Positions 1 to 5,683 of a stretch of DNA of 7,649 bases are shown here, piece by piece (the first letter of the stretch is position 1; each line of letters opens with the position of its first letter). The position numbers were made by a program, and so were the translations under genes. The notes beneath the pieces were generated by a model. It worked only from the letters and a program-made list of their open reading frames with translations. It was not told the origin of the DNA and did no database searches. Origin of the DNA: Gammaproteobacteria bacterium (GTDB lineage: Bacteria > Pseudomonadota > Gammaproteobacteria > Chromatiales > Chromatiaceae); assembly GCA_006227775.1 (NCBI GenBank), contig SBFV01000094.1:1-7649 (forward strand). Direction: 5' to 3'.

Positions 1-98
1 TAGACCAGCGGCGCCAAAACGATTTTCCACAACTAGCTCACCGGCTGGTCGGGCATGTTTCCGGCGTGCGGCGCGGGGGCCAACAGGAGAGACGCAAG
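1..98. other. Leader upstream of sat, no gene recognised
   Basis: No coding sequence can be supported here. The first three bases read TAG and could be the stop codon of a gene that ends at the window edge, but one codon is not evidence. A 7-bp perfect inverted repeat, GACCAGC at 3-9 and GCTGGTC at 44-50, encloses a 34-base loop and could be a terminator of an upstream gene or a leader structure. No convincing -35/-10 pair was seen, so sat may be transcribed from outside the window. In sulfur oxidisers sat often sits beside the APS reductase genes (aprA, aprB); whether that holds here cannot be seen. Confidence 0.4.
85..91 (+). promoter_or_regulatory. Ribosome binding site of sat
   Basis: AGGAGAG lies 7 bases before the ATG at 99. 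It decides the start against an in-frame GTG at 66, which would add 11 residues and has no comparable site in front of it. Confidence 0.8.
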
Positions 99-1286
99 AT
101 GATCAAGCCAGTCGGTTCCGACGTGCTCAAGCCGCTCTTTGTCTATGACCCGGACAAGCATCATGAACTGATGCACGAGGCCGAAAGCCTGCCTTCCGTC
201 GTCATCAGCTCCCAGGCGGCCGGTAACGCGGTCATGATGGGGGGGGGGTATTTCACCCCCCTCAAAGGCTTCATGAACGTCGCTGACGCCATGGGTACTT
301 GCGAGAGCATGCGGATGACCGATGGCGCCTTCTTCCCGGTGCCCGTTCTCTGCCTGCTGGAGGATGTCTCGGCCATCCGGGGGGCCAGCCGCATCGCCCT
401 GCGCGACCCCAACATGGAAGGGCATCCGGTTCTGGCGATCATGGACGTGGAGGCCATCGAGGAGGTCAGCGACGCGCAGATGGCGTTCATGACCGAGAAG
501 GTCTATCGCACCAGCGATGCCGAGCACCCGGGCGTCGCCACCTTTAACGGCCAGGGCCGCTTTGCCGTTTCCGGCTCCATTCAGGTTCTGCACTTCTCCT
601 ACTTCCAGGACGATTTTCCCGATACCTTCCGCACCGCCGTGGAGATCCGCAACGAGATCTCCGAGCGCGGCTGGAAACGCGTTGTTGCCTTCCAGACCCG
701 CAACCCCATGCACCTGGCCCACGAAGAGCTTTGCCACATGGCGATGGATCGCCTCAACTGCGACGGTCTGGTCATCCACATGCTCCTCGGCAAGCTCAAG
801 CCGGGCGATATCCCCGCCCCGGTGCGCGATGCCGCCATCCGCAAGATGGTCGAACTCTACTTCAAGCCCAACAGCGCCATGGTCACCGGCTACGGCTTCG
901 ACATGCTCTATGCCGGTCCCCGGGAGGCGGTCCTGCATGCCTATTTCAGGCAGAACATGGGCGCCACCCACTTCATCATCGGCCGTGACCATGCCGGGGT
1001 GGGTGACTACTACGGTGCCTTCGACGCCCAGACCATCTTTGACGAAGAGGTTCCGGCCGGCGCCCTGGACATCGAGATCTTCAAGGCCGACCACACCGCC
1101 TGGTCCAAGAAACTGGGACGCGTGGTCATGATGCGTGAGGCCCCGGATCACACCAAGGAGGATTTCGTCCTGCTGTCCGGCACCAAGGTCCGCGAACTGC
1201 TCGGCGCCGGCATCGCCCCCCCCAAGGAGTTTTCCCGTCCGGAAGTGGCCCAAATCCTCATGGACTACTACCAGTCTCTAAAGTGA
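99..1286 (+). CDS. sat: Sulfate adenylyltransferase (ATP sulfurylase), dissimilatory type
   Basis: Sat interconverts ATP plus sulfate with adenosine phosphosulfate (APS) plus pyrophosphate in the cytoplasm. In sulfur-oxidising bacteria it runs toward ATP and sulfate, giving substrate-level phosphorylation. The 395-residue protein shows the family motifs: GGGYFTPL at 48-55, QTRNP at 199-203 followed by HLAH at 205-208 (nucleotide-binding HxxH), GRDHAGVGDYYG at 295-306, and LLSGTKVRELL near 358-368. Length fits a single-domain enzyme with no APS kinase domain. The ATG at 99 is chosen because a good ribosome binding site precedes it; an upstream GTG at 66 is less likely. The region around 335-351 lacks the cysteines that bind zinc in many bacterial Sat proteins, which I believe is common in the sulfur-oxidiser branch. 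A 10-G run encodes Gly48-50. The direction of the reaction in this organism is inferred. Confidence 0.96.
   Translation: MIKPVGSDVLKPLFVYDPDKHHELMHEAESLPSVVISSQAAGNAVMMGGGYFTPLKGFMNVADAMGTCESMRMTDGAFFPVPVLCLLEDVSAIRGASRIALRDPNMEGHPVLAIMDVEAIEEVSDAQMAFMTEKVYRTSDAEHPGVATFNGQGRFAVSGSIQVLHFSYFQDDFPDTFRTAVEIRNEISERGWKRVVAFQTRNPMHLAHEELCHMAMDRLNCDGLVIHMLLGKLKPGDIPAPVRDAAIRKMVELYFKPNSAMVTGYGFDMLYAGPREAVLHAYFRQNMGATHFIIGRDHAGVGDYYGAFDAQTIFDEEVPAGALDIEIFKADHTAWSKKLGRVVMMREAPDHTKEDFVLLSGTKVRELLGAGIAPPKEFSRPEVAQILMDYYQSLK
239..261 (+). repeat. 10-G homopolymer and G/C hairpin inside sat
   Basis: Ten consecutive G (239-248) cover the end of a Met codon and three GGG glycine codons. After TATTTCA come six C (256-261), so 243-248 can pair with 256-261 as a 6-bp all-GC stem with a 7-base loop. 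The reading frame stays intact as given. Homopolymers of this length are prone to replication slippage and to sequencing error. Confidence 0.75.
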
Positions 1287-1346
1287 TGGACTACGGGGCC
1301 TTCTAGCTTCTGGGCCGATATCCCCGGATCGAAGGCCGCGGAAGAT

Positions 1347-1369
1347 CCCCGCCCTCCGCTGGGGCGGGG
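1347..1369 (+). terminator. Candidate terminator hairpin after sat
   Basis: CCCCGCCC (1347-1354) pairs perfectly with GGGCGGGG (1362-1369) around a 7-base loop, about 60 bases after the sat stop. The following bases (TCATATCT) are only weakly T-rich, so this is a strong hairpin but not a textbook intrinsic terminator. A second inverted repeat, GGCCTTC at 1297-1303 with GAAGGCC at 1331-1337, lies between it and sat. Confidence 0.5.
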
Positions 1370-1571
1370 TCATATCTCGACCGATCGGTGCTGAGATGTT
1401 GATTCTTCGGCACCGGAAATGCTGGAAGCTGAAGCACGCCAAGGATGGCTATCGCATTCTCCTCCGGATAATCACGTCGAGGATGCCCACCGATCGGGCT
1501 TCCTTGCCCTTGTCAGCGCGTGCAGGACCGGTCGGGGGGACCTTAAGGTGGGGTATGGGGCGGGCCCCCCC
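1370..1571. other. Convergent spacer between sat and the cytochrome gene
   Basis: No gene is supported here; short open frames on both strands have no ribosome binding site or recognisable motif. The stretch holds a perfect 10-bp palindrome, ACCTTAAGGT (1540-1549), and a G6 run (1534-1539) that could pair with the C7 run at 1565-1571. The latter might serve as a minus-strand terminator for the cytochrome gene, but no T-tract follows it. Confidence 0.35.
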
Positions 1572-2351
1572 TCAATCCGGAATGCTCATCCCCATCCCCA
1601 TGCCGGGCCCCATGCCCAGTTCTGGCCCCCGGGCGGTGATGGGCCGCCAGAAACGCGGAAAGTCCGGGTTGGTGTAGCCGGGCAGGGCGAGCATCTCGGT
1701 GGGGGGTTTCAGGCGCGAGGTGTAGTCCATGACGGCATGGATGTCACGGTCGGAAAAGGTTTGGATCTGCTTCACCATCTCCTTGTCGGCATTATGACGC
1801 TTGCCATCGCGAATCAATTCGAATTGACGGACCAGATAGCGGTAATGCTGTCCCTGGAGGAGGGGGCTGTACTTTTCCGGGACGCCCTGTCCACGATCAC
1901 CGTGGCAGTCCACGCAATTTTCCTCATATAGCCGTTGGCCCAGTGCCAGATCGGTGCCCGGCCCGACGCCATTGTTCGGGTCCATGGGAAAATGCTCGAT
2001 GTAATAGCTGACATCGGCGATATCCTGGAGCGTCAGGGAGTTGGTCATGGCGAAAGGGAGCATGATCGGATTGTCTCGATTGCGGGCACGGATATCCGCC
2101 ATTTGCTTGATGGTGACTGTCGCGAACTGCCCGGCGATCTGCGGGTAGGTACCGTCCGGGGTACCCCAGCCCTCCGGCTGATGACATACGGAGCACAGCA
2201 GATAAACCTTCCTGCCGTTTTCCAGGTTGGGTTTGAGGTGTAGGGCCTGCTCCACTTCCCGGGCGGCGGCCACGGGGTCGTCGGCGCGGAGCGGCAGGCT
2301 GGTGGTCAGGCCTAAAGCCAGGGCGAGTCCAAGGATGGGGCTTGCCTTCAC
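1572..2351 (-). CDS. Periplasmic diheme cytochrome c (c4/c553-like) with Met-rich C-terminus
   Basis: A c-type cytochrome of 259 residues that should carry electrons in the periplasm. Residues 1-23 form a signal peptide: Lys at position 2, a Leu/Ala-rich core, and a likely cut after LRA before DDP. Two heme sites are seen, CSVCH at 53-57 and CVDCH at 146-150, each starting a roughly 70-90 residue class I domain. Candidate axial methionines are Met97 or Met102 for the first and Met192 for the second. The arrangement fits the cytochrome c4 family. The GTG at 2351 is chosen because AGGAG (complement of 2361-2365) lies 9 bases before it and because it puts the signal peptide at the N-terminus; an upstream ATG would add 29 unlike residues. 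After about residue 215 an unusual tail ends in GMGPGMGMGM. It converges on sat, so a role in sulfur-linked respiration is possible but unproven; its exact partner is unknown. Confidence 0.88.
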   Translation of the reverse strand: MKASPILGLALALGLTTSLPLRADDPVAAAREVEQALHLKPNLENGRKVYLLCSVCHQPEGWGTPDGTYPQIAGQFATVTIKQMADIRARNRDNPIMLPFAMTNSLTLQDIADVSYYIEHFPMDPNNGVGPGTDLALGQRLYEENCVDCHGDRGQGVPEKYSPLLQGQHYRYLVRQFELIRDGKRHNADKEMVKQIQTFSDRDIHAVMDYTSRLKPPTEMLALPGYTNPDFPRFWRPITARGPELGMGPGMGMGMSIPD

Positions 2352-2360
2352 GGGATCTTC

Positions 2361-2365
2361 TCCTC
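2361..2365 (-). promoter_or_regulatory. Ribosome binding site of the cytochrome gene
   Basis: On the minus strand, GAGGAGAAG precedes the GTG codon at 2351-2349 with 9 bases between AGGAG and the start. It supports the GTG start over the ATG further upstream. Confidence 0.75.
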
Positions 2366-2547
2366 TTCTGGTGGTAGACACCTGGTGGTATAGAGAGGGT
2401 AAATCAATGTTCTGCATTCCCGGATCGGGAGACGGCACCCCGGAGCAGTGTGCGAGGGGCCGATTGTATTCGCTGGCGCGTTGCCCCGCGGTCCATAGCC
2501 GGGGGATCGATTGTTACAGGATGACGATAACGGGAGTCCAAGGGGGA

Positions 2548-2599
2548 TGCAAGCCGTTGATCCGGCTCTAGCAGCCCGGGTGGGGTATGGTGGCTTGCA
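2548..2599. repeat. 8-bp inverted repeat downstream of hda
   Basis: TGCAAGCC (2548-2555) and GGCTTGCA (2592-2599) are perfect inverted copies separated by 36 bases. Inside, AGCCG and CGGCT form a competing 5-bp hairpin with a 6-base loop. It lies 66 to 117 bases past the hda stop, so a transcript-end structure is possible. There is no T-tract. Confidence 0.4.
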
Positions 2600-2664
2600 G
2601 GCCCGGTCTCCCTTGAGTGGGGGGAGAGGGCGGCGGGTGGAAACCAAGAAGCCGGATGCTGAAT

Positions 2665-3633
2665 TCAGGTCGGGGGACCCTCGATGAGGGCACGGATCAA
2701 AGGCAGGGTCGGGCGTCGTTTATGTGCCAGGGTGGCTTCGTCGAGCCGCCCGAGTAATTTCAGCAGATAATCGGGCTCCCGGGGGCAGCGCTTGAGCAGG
2801 TAGGCGATCACTTCCTCTCCCAGGTGGAGACCGCGCTGCTGGGCGGAATGGCGCAGGAGATTGGCGCAATCCCTTTCCTCCAGGGCACGCAGGCGATAGG
2901 CCGGGCCCCAGGCCAGTCGCGAGGCGAGGTCGGGGAGTTGGATGCCGAGTTCCCCCGGGGTGGCCCGAGCCGCGACCACCAGGGACCGCCGGGCGTCCCG
3001 CAGGCGGTTGTACAGATGAAAAAGGGCATTTTCCCAGGCCGCCTGGCCAGCGATGGCATCCAGACCGTCGAGGGCGATATGGTCCCAGCCCTCCAGTTCG
3101 TCGAGGATGGCGGGCTCCAGCCCCGGATGGTCCAGGGGGAGGCAGACCGCTGCCAGACCGGCCTGGCGCGCGGCGCGGCAGGCAGCCTGGAGGAGATGGG
3201 TCTTGCCCGTCCCCGCCGGGCCGAAAAGGTACAGAAAACCACTACCCGTCCCGGGGAGGGAAGCGAGCCGGGAGGCGGTTGCGGTAAGCGCTTGCGGTGC
3301 GTCCGGGGGACTCTCCTGGGGGGAGACCCGGGAAGTATCCGGCGGCGAGGACCCACGGGAAGGCGTGGCGGTCGGGCTCGCCGGCGAGGCAGCATCCACG
3401 GGGGGACGAGCCCAGGCGACCAGGGCCTCGACCGCCTCCCGATTGGGTCCAGCCAGGTAAGCGGCGAAGTCGGGCTCCGGACCCTGCGCCAGGGCCAGGG
3501 GCAGTTGCGTGCCACCTGGGCCACCGTGACTGGGTGGATGATGGCTCCGACTGGTCACCCCCGGTCCGGGGTGGAGGCTGGAGGCCCCTCCCGCGGGGAT
3601 TGGCGTGGGACCGGAAAGGGGGTTCGGCGTCAT
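2665..3633 (-). CDS. hda: DnaA-related regulator Hda, with long N-terminal extension and linker
   Basis: Hda is an AAA+ protein that, bound to the DNA-loaded beta clamp, stimulates ATP hydrolysis by DnaA and so prevents re-initiation of replication. The 322-residue product shows a clamp-binding motif QLPLAL at 43-48, Walker A GPAGTGKT at 138-145, a Walker B-like LDGLD at 188-192, and the box VII stretch LPDLASRLAWG, whose Arg239 matches the arginine finger of E. coli Hda. It ends in a Hda-like helical lid. E. coli Hda is near 233 residues with the clamp motif at residue 6. Here about 40 Pro/Gly/Ser-rich residues precede it, and about 50 more (77-127) separate it from the ATPase core. The ATG at 3633 is the only Met codon in the 322-residue product as drawn, but it has no clear ribosome binding site, so a GTG start further in (Val26) is possible. 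It follows wrbA by 32 bases, probably in one operon. Confidence 0.88.
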   Translation of the reverse strand: MTPNPLSGPTPIPAGGASSLHPGPGVTSRSHHPPSHGGPGGTQLPLALAQGPEPDFAAYLAGPNREAVEALVAWARPPVDAASPASPTATPSRGSSPPDTSRVSPQESPPDAPQALTATASRLASLPGTGSGFLYLFGPAGTGKTHLLQAACRAARQAGLAAVCLPLDHPGLEPAILDELEGWDHIALDGLDAIAGQAAWENALFHLYNRLRDARRSLVVAARATPGELGIQLPDLASRLAWGPAYRLRALEERDCANLLRHSAQQRGLHLGEEVIAYLLKRCPREPDYLLKLLGRLDEATLAHKRRPTLPLIRALIEGPPT

Positions 3634-3665
3634 GCCCGAATCGCCCTGGCGCTGGCTGGTGGTCT

Positions 3666-4265
3666 TCAGCCGGCTCGTTCGAGGGCGAGTGCCGTCCGCG
3701 CCAGGCGGCGGCCCATGGCCAGGCAAAGGTGTTTCTCCTCTTCGGTCAGGGGAAGCTTGCTGTCGGCGCCAGCCAGATGGGAAGGGCCATAGGGCGTGCC
3801 GCCACTGGTGGTGCGCAGCAGTTCGGTCTCGCTGTAAGGTAGCCCCAGAAGCAGCATCCCCTGGTGAAACAGAGGCATCATCATAGTCAAGAGGGTGGTC
3901 TCCTGGCCCCCATGGAGGCTGGAGGTGGAGGTGAAGACGGCGGCGGGCTTGCCGATCAATGCCCCGGAGAGCCAGAGGGAACTGGTGCCGTCGAGAAAAT
4001 ACTTCATGGGCGCGGCCATGTTACCGAAGCGGGTTGGGCTGCCAAGGGCCAGACCGGCGCAATGGCGCAGGTCTTCGAGGTCGGCGTAGGGTGCCCCGCT
4101 GGCGGGGATGCTATCCTCCGTGGCCTCGCACACCGTGGAGACCGCGGGCACGGTGCGCAGGCGGGCCTCGATCCCGGGCACCTCCTCGACGCCGCGGGCG
4201 ATGAGGCGCGCCATCTCCGCCGTGGCGCCATATCGGCTGTAGTACAGGATCAGGATGTAGGGCAT
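3666..4265 (-). CDS. wrbA: WrbA-family NAD(P)H:quinone oxidoreductase
   Basis: WrbA proteins are flavodoxin-fold FMN enzymes that reduce quinones by two electrons in the cytoplasm, avoiding semiquinone radicals. The 199-residue product has nearly the length of E. coli WrbA and aligns through its whole length: the phosphate-binding loop YYSRYGATAEMA at 8-19, SPTRFGNMAAPMKYFLD at 76-92, a Thr/Ser-rich loop then HGGQETT at 118-124, and GGTPYGPSHLAG at 155-166. No membrane segment or signal peptide is seen. The ATG at 4265 fits the family N-terminus; no good ribosome binding site precedes it, and the start overlaps one copy of a 9-bp direct repeat. The open frame runs 93 residues further upstream, but that part has no family resemblance. 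It is the first gene of a probable wrbA-hda operon; from memory, these two lie near each other in Pseudomonas too. Confidence 0.92.
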   Translation of the reverse strand: MPYILILYYSRYGATAEMARLIARGVEEVPGIEARLRTVPAVSTVCEATEDSIPASGAPYADLEDLRHCAGLALGSPTRFGNMAAPMKYFLDGTSSLWLSGALIGKPAAVFTSTSSLHGGQETTLLTMMMPLFHQGMLLLGLPYSETELLRTTSGGTPYGPSHLAGADSKLPLTEEEKHLCLAMGRRLARTALALERAG

Positions 4266-4288
4266 GGTGGTGACTACCGTGGTGGTGA
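4265..4288. repeat. 9-bp direct repeat at the wrbA start
   Basis: TGGTGGTGA occurs at 4265-4273 and again at 4280-4288, a 15-base period. On the wrbA strand this reads TCACCACCA twice, the second copy running into the ATG. It sits where the ribosome binding site should be, so it could be a repressor site or a translation-control element, or chance in a GT-rich stretch. Confidence 0.45.
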
Positions 4289-4351
4289 GAGGCTGGTTAG
4301 TGCCGGAGGAATCAGGAGTAATCAGACCAGAAGTCGCGGGCACGCGCGTGA

Positions 4352-4379
4352 TTGGCCGCAACGCGGGTTTGGGTATAGG
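4352..4379 (+). promoter_or_regulatory. Candidate sigma-70-type promoter for acyP-sfsA (distal)
   Basis: TTGGCC (4352-4357), a 16-base spacer, then TATAGG (4374-4379); each box matches four of six consensus bases. It abuts the palindrome at 4341-4350. The implied leader is about 200 bases. Confidence 0.25.
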
Positions 4380-4455
4380 GTCTTGGACATGGTCGGCTCC
4401 GGTGTCGATACGGCTATGGCCAATAAGTATTCCGCGCTCACCGAACCTCTCTGGC

Positions 4456-4484
4456 CTGACGGAACGAAAAAAGCTTCGGATATT
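4456..4484 (+). promoter_or_regulatory. Candidate sigma-70-type promoter for acyP-sfsA (proximal)
   Basis: CTGACG (4456-4461), a 17-base A-rich spacer, then GATATT (4479-4484); each box matches four of six consensus bases. The implied leader is about 95 bases, which makes this the more ordinary of the two candidates. Confidence 0.28.
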
Positions 4485-4587
4485 GCGTCCACGCCGATTA
4501 CGATGGGTCCATTTTAACGGCCGTGGCCCCGGCGCCCAACCCATCGGCGGTCATGCAGGCCCCCAGCGAGATTGAGGTCCCTTCGAG

Positions 4588-4881
4588 ATGAATCAGCAGG
4601 TGGAAGAGAGGGAACTGATTGGCATGCGTTGTCTGGTGTCCGGGCGGGTGCAGGGGGTATTTTTCCGTGCCTCCGCCCGCGAAGAGGCCCAGCGCCTGGG
4701 GCTGGGAGGCTATGCCCGCAATCTCGCCGATGGCCGCGTCGAGGTCCTTGCCTGCGGTCCGCGGGAAGCGGTGACCCGGTTGCGCGCCTGGCTCCTTCAG
4801 GGTCCGCCCCTGGCCCGGGTCGATGCCCTCGACTGTGAGCCCCTAGCCTATCAGCACTATAACGGCTTTACGCAGCGCTGA
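4588..4881 (+). CDS. acyP: Acylphosphatase
   Basis: Acylphosphatase hydrolyses the carboxyl-phosphate bond of small acyl phosphates such as acetyl phosphate or carbamoyl phosphate in the cytoplasm. The 97-residue product has the full family signature: SGRVQGVFFRASA at 18-30 with catalytic Arg27, and GYARNLADGRVEV at 41-53 with catalytic Asn45. Length and the closing YNGF near the C-terminus are typical. The ATG at 4588 has GAGG 10 bases upstream. A second in-frame ATG at 4624 (Met13) is also close to a purine-rich stretch and would give a length nearer the shortest family members, so the first 12 residues are uncertain. It is followed by sfsA after 38 bases on the same strand, which suggests co-transcription. 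The physiological substrate is not known from sequence. Confidence 0.93.
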   Translation: MNQQVEERELIGMRCLVSGRVQGVFFRASAREEAQRLGLGGYARNLADGRVEVLACGPREAVTRLRAWLLQGPPLARVDALDCEPLAYQHYNGFTQR

Positions 4882-4919
4882 GGCGGGCGGGATTGCCCCG
4901 GACGGCTAGGGCGGCATCC

Positions 4920-5630
4920 ATGCGCTTGCCACCTCTGACGGAGGGCCGCATCCTGCGCCGGTACCAGCGTTTTCTCGCCGAGGTGCTACTGGCCGATGGC
5001 ACCCTGGTCAGGGCCCATGTGCCCAATACCGGCCGCATGACCAGTTGCTGGGAACCGGGGGCGCGCGTTCAGTTGAGTCACAGCGCTGACCCCCGCCGTC
5101 GCCTCGCCTGGACCCTGGAACGTGTTGACTTGGGCCAGGGCTGGATCGGCGTCCATACCGGCCGCCCCAACGCCGTCCTCGCCGAGGCTATCGCCGCCGG
5201 GCGTATCCCGAGCCTGGCCGGATACCGCGTGCTGCGTCGGGAACAGGCCTATGCCCCCAACGGCCAGCCTGGGGGGCGGCTGGATATCGCTCTGCGGGAT
5301 GGCCCGGCCCCCGATGCCTTGGTGGAGATCAAGAATACGACACTGCTGGAGGGAGATCGGGTGCTGTTCCCGGACGCGGTCAGTGAGCGCGGGCGCAAGC
5401 ATCTGGATCTGCTCGCCACTGCCCGCGGGGAGGGCCACAGGGCACTGATCCTCTTCGCTGTCAACCGACCCGAGGGTCGTCGCTTCGCCCCCGCCCGCGC
5501 CGTCGATCCCCGTTACGCCGACCGCTTGGCCCAGGTCGCCGCTGAGGGGGTCGAACTTCTGGCCATTCGGCTGCGACATACCGCGGAGGGCATCGAAACC
5601 GGTGAGTCCCTGCCCATCGCGTTGGTATAA
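4920..5630 (+). CDS. sfsA: DNA/RNA nuclease SfsA (sugar fermentation stimulation protein A)
   Basis: SfsA was first described in E. coli as raising maltose metabolism and later assigned as a nucleic acid-binding nuclease with a PD-(D/E)XK-like core; its cell role stays unclear. The 236-residue product is close to the 234 residues of the E. coli protein. It shows RYQRFLAEV at 14-22 and HVPNTGRM at 33-40 (N-terminal nucleic acid-binding part), GRLDIAL at 119-125 with Asp122, LVEIKNTTL at 134-142 with Glu136 and Lys138, and FPDAVSERGRKHL at 150-162. The ATG at 4920 is preferred: TAGGG lies 8 bases upstream and the protein then begins as family members do. A TTG at 4893 would add nine residues. 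It follows acyP by 38 bases and converges on cpdA. Confidence 0.94.
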   Translation: MRLPPLTEGRILRRYQRFLAEVLLADGTLVRAHVPNTGRMTSCWEPGARVQLSHSADPRRRLAWTLERVDLGQGWIGVHTGRPNAVLAEAIAAGRIPSLAGYRVLRREQAYAPNGQPGGRLDIALRDGPAPDALVEIKNTTLLEGDRVLFPDAVSERGRKHLDLLATARGEGHRALILFAVNRPEGRRFAPARAVDPRYADRLAQVAAEGVELLAIRLRHTAEGIETGESLPIALV

Positions 5631-5656
5631 GGCGGCGGGCGAGGGGCCTGAAGGCA

Positions 5657-5678
5657 GCCCCCCACGTCCGCGGGGGGC
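5657..5678. terminator. GC hairpin in the sfsA/cpdA convergent gap
   Basis: GCCCCCC (5657-5663) pairs with GGGGGGC (5672-5678) around an 8-base loop, in the 53-base gap between two converging genes. The position suggests a shared bidirectional terminator. Neither side has a T-tract, so it may act as a roadblock or 3' end protector rather than a classical intrinsic terminator. Confidence 0.5.
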
Positions 5679-5683
5679 GGGGA

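Larger units (their letters stand above)
2352..2664. other. Spacer between hda and the cytochrome gene
   Basis: No gene is supported in these 313 bases. A 99-residue minus-strand open frame spans much of it, but it is Pro/Arg/Cys-rich, has no motif and overlaps the cytochrome start. The spacer should hold the hda terminator and the cytochrome promoter. The best minus-strand promoter match is TTGGAC (complement of 2536-2541), 17 bases, then TGTAAC (complement of 2513-2518); the match is weak. An 8-bp inverted repeat and a G-rich stretch (2619-2637) lie at its hda end. Confidence 0.35.
4266..4587. other. Divergent promoter region between wrbA and acyP
   Basis: These 322 bases separate two genes read away from each other, so promoters for both are expected here. 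No gene is supported; the minus-strand open frame across it continues wrbA upstream without family resemblance. It holds a perfect 10-bp palindrome, CACGCGCGTG (4341-4350), two candidate plus-strand promoters and an A-rich stretch near 4464-4472. No credible minus-strand promoter for wrbA was found by eye. The acyP ribosome binding site is the GAGG at 4574-4577. Confidence 0.5.

Noticed and set aside
33..1253. A 406-residue open frame on the minus strand opposite sat
   Set aside because: It mirrors sat almost exactly and its protein has no family resemblance. Long antisense frames are expected opposite GC-rich genes; sat is certain from its motifs.
1396..1931. Plus-strand open frames crossing the cytochrome gene end
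   Set aside because: They overlap the cytochrome on the other strand, have no ribosome binding site, and show no recognisable domain.
2348..2647. A 99-residue minus-strand open frame between hda and the cytochrome gene
   Set aside because: Composition is Pro/Arg/Cys-rich without a motif, and its end overlaps the well-supported cytochrome start and ribosome binding site.
3864..4517. A 217-residue plus-strand frame opposite wrbA
   Set aside because: It is a Gly-rich antisense shadow of wrbA with no motif of its own.
4266..4544. A 93-residue N-terminal extension of wrbA
   Set aside because: The added part has no WrbA resemblance, and the ATG at 4265 gives the normal family N-terminus and length.
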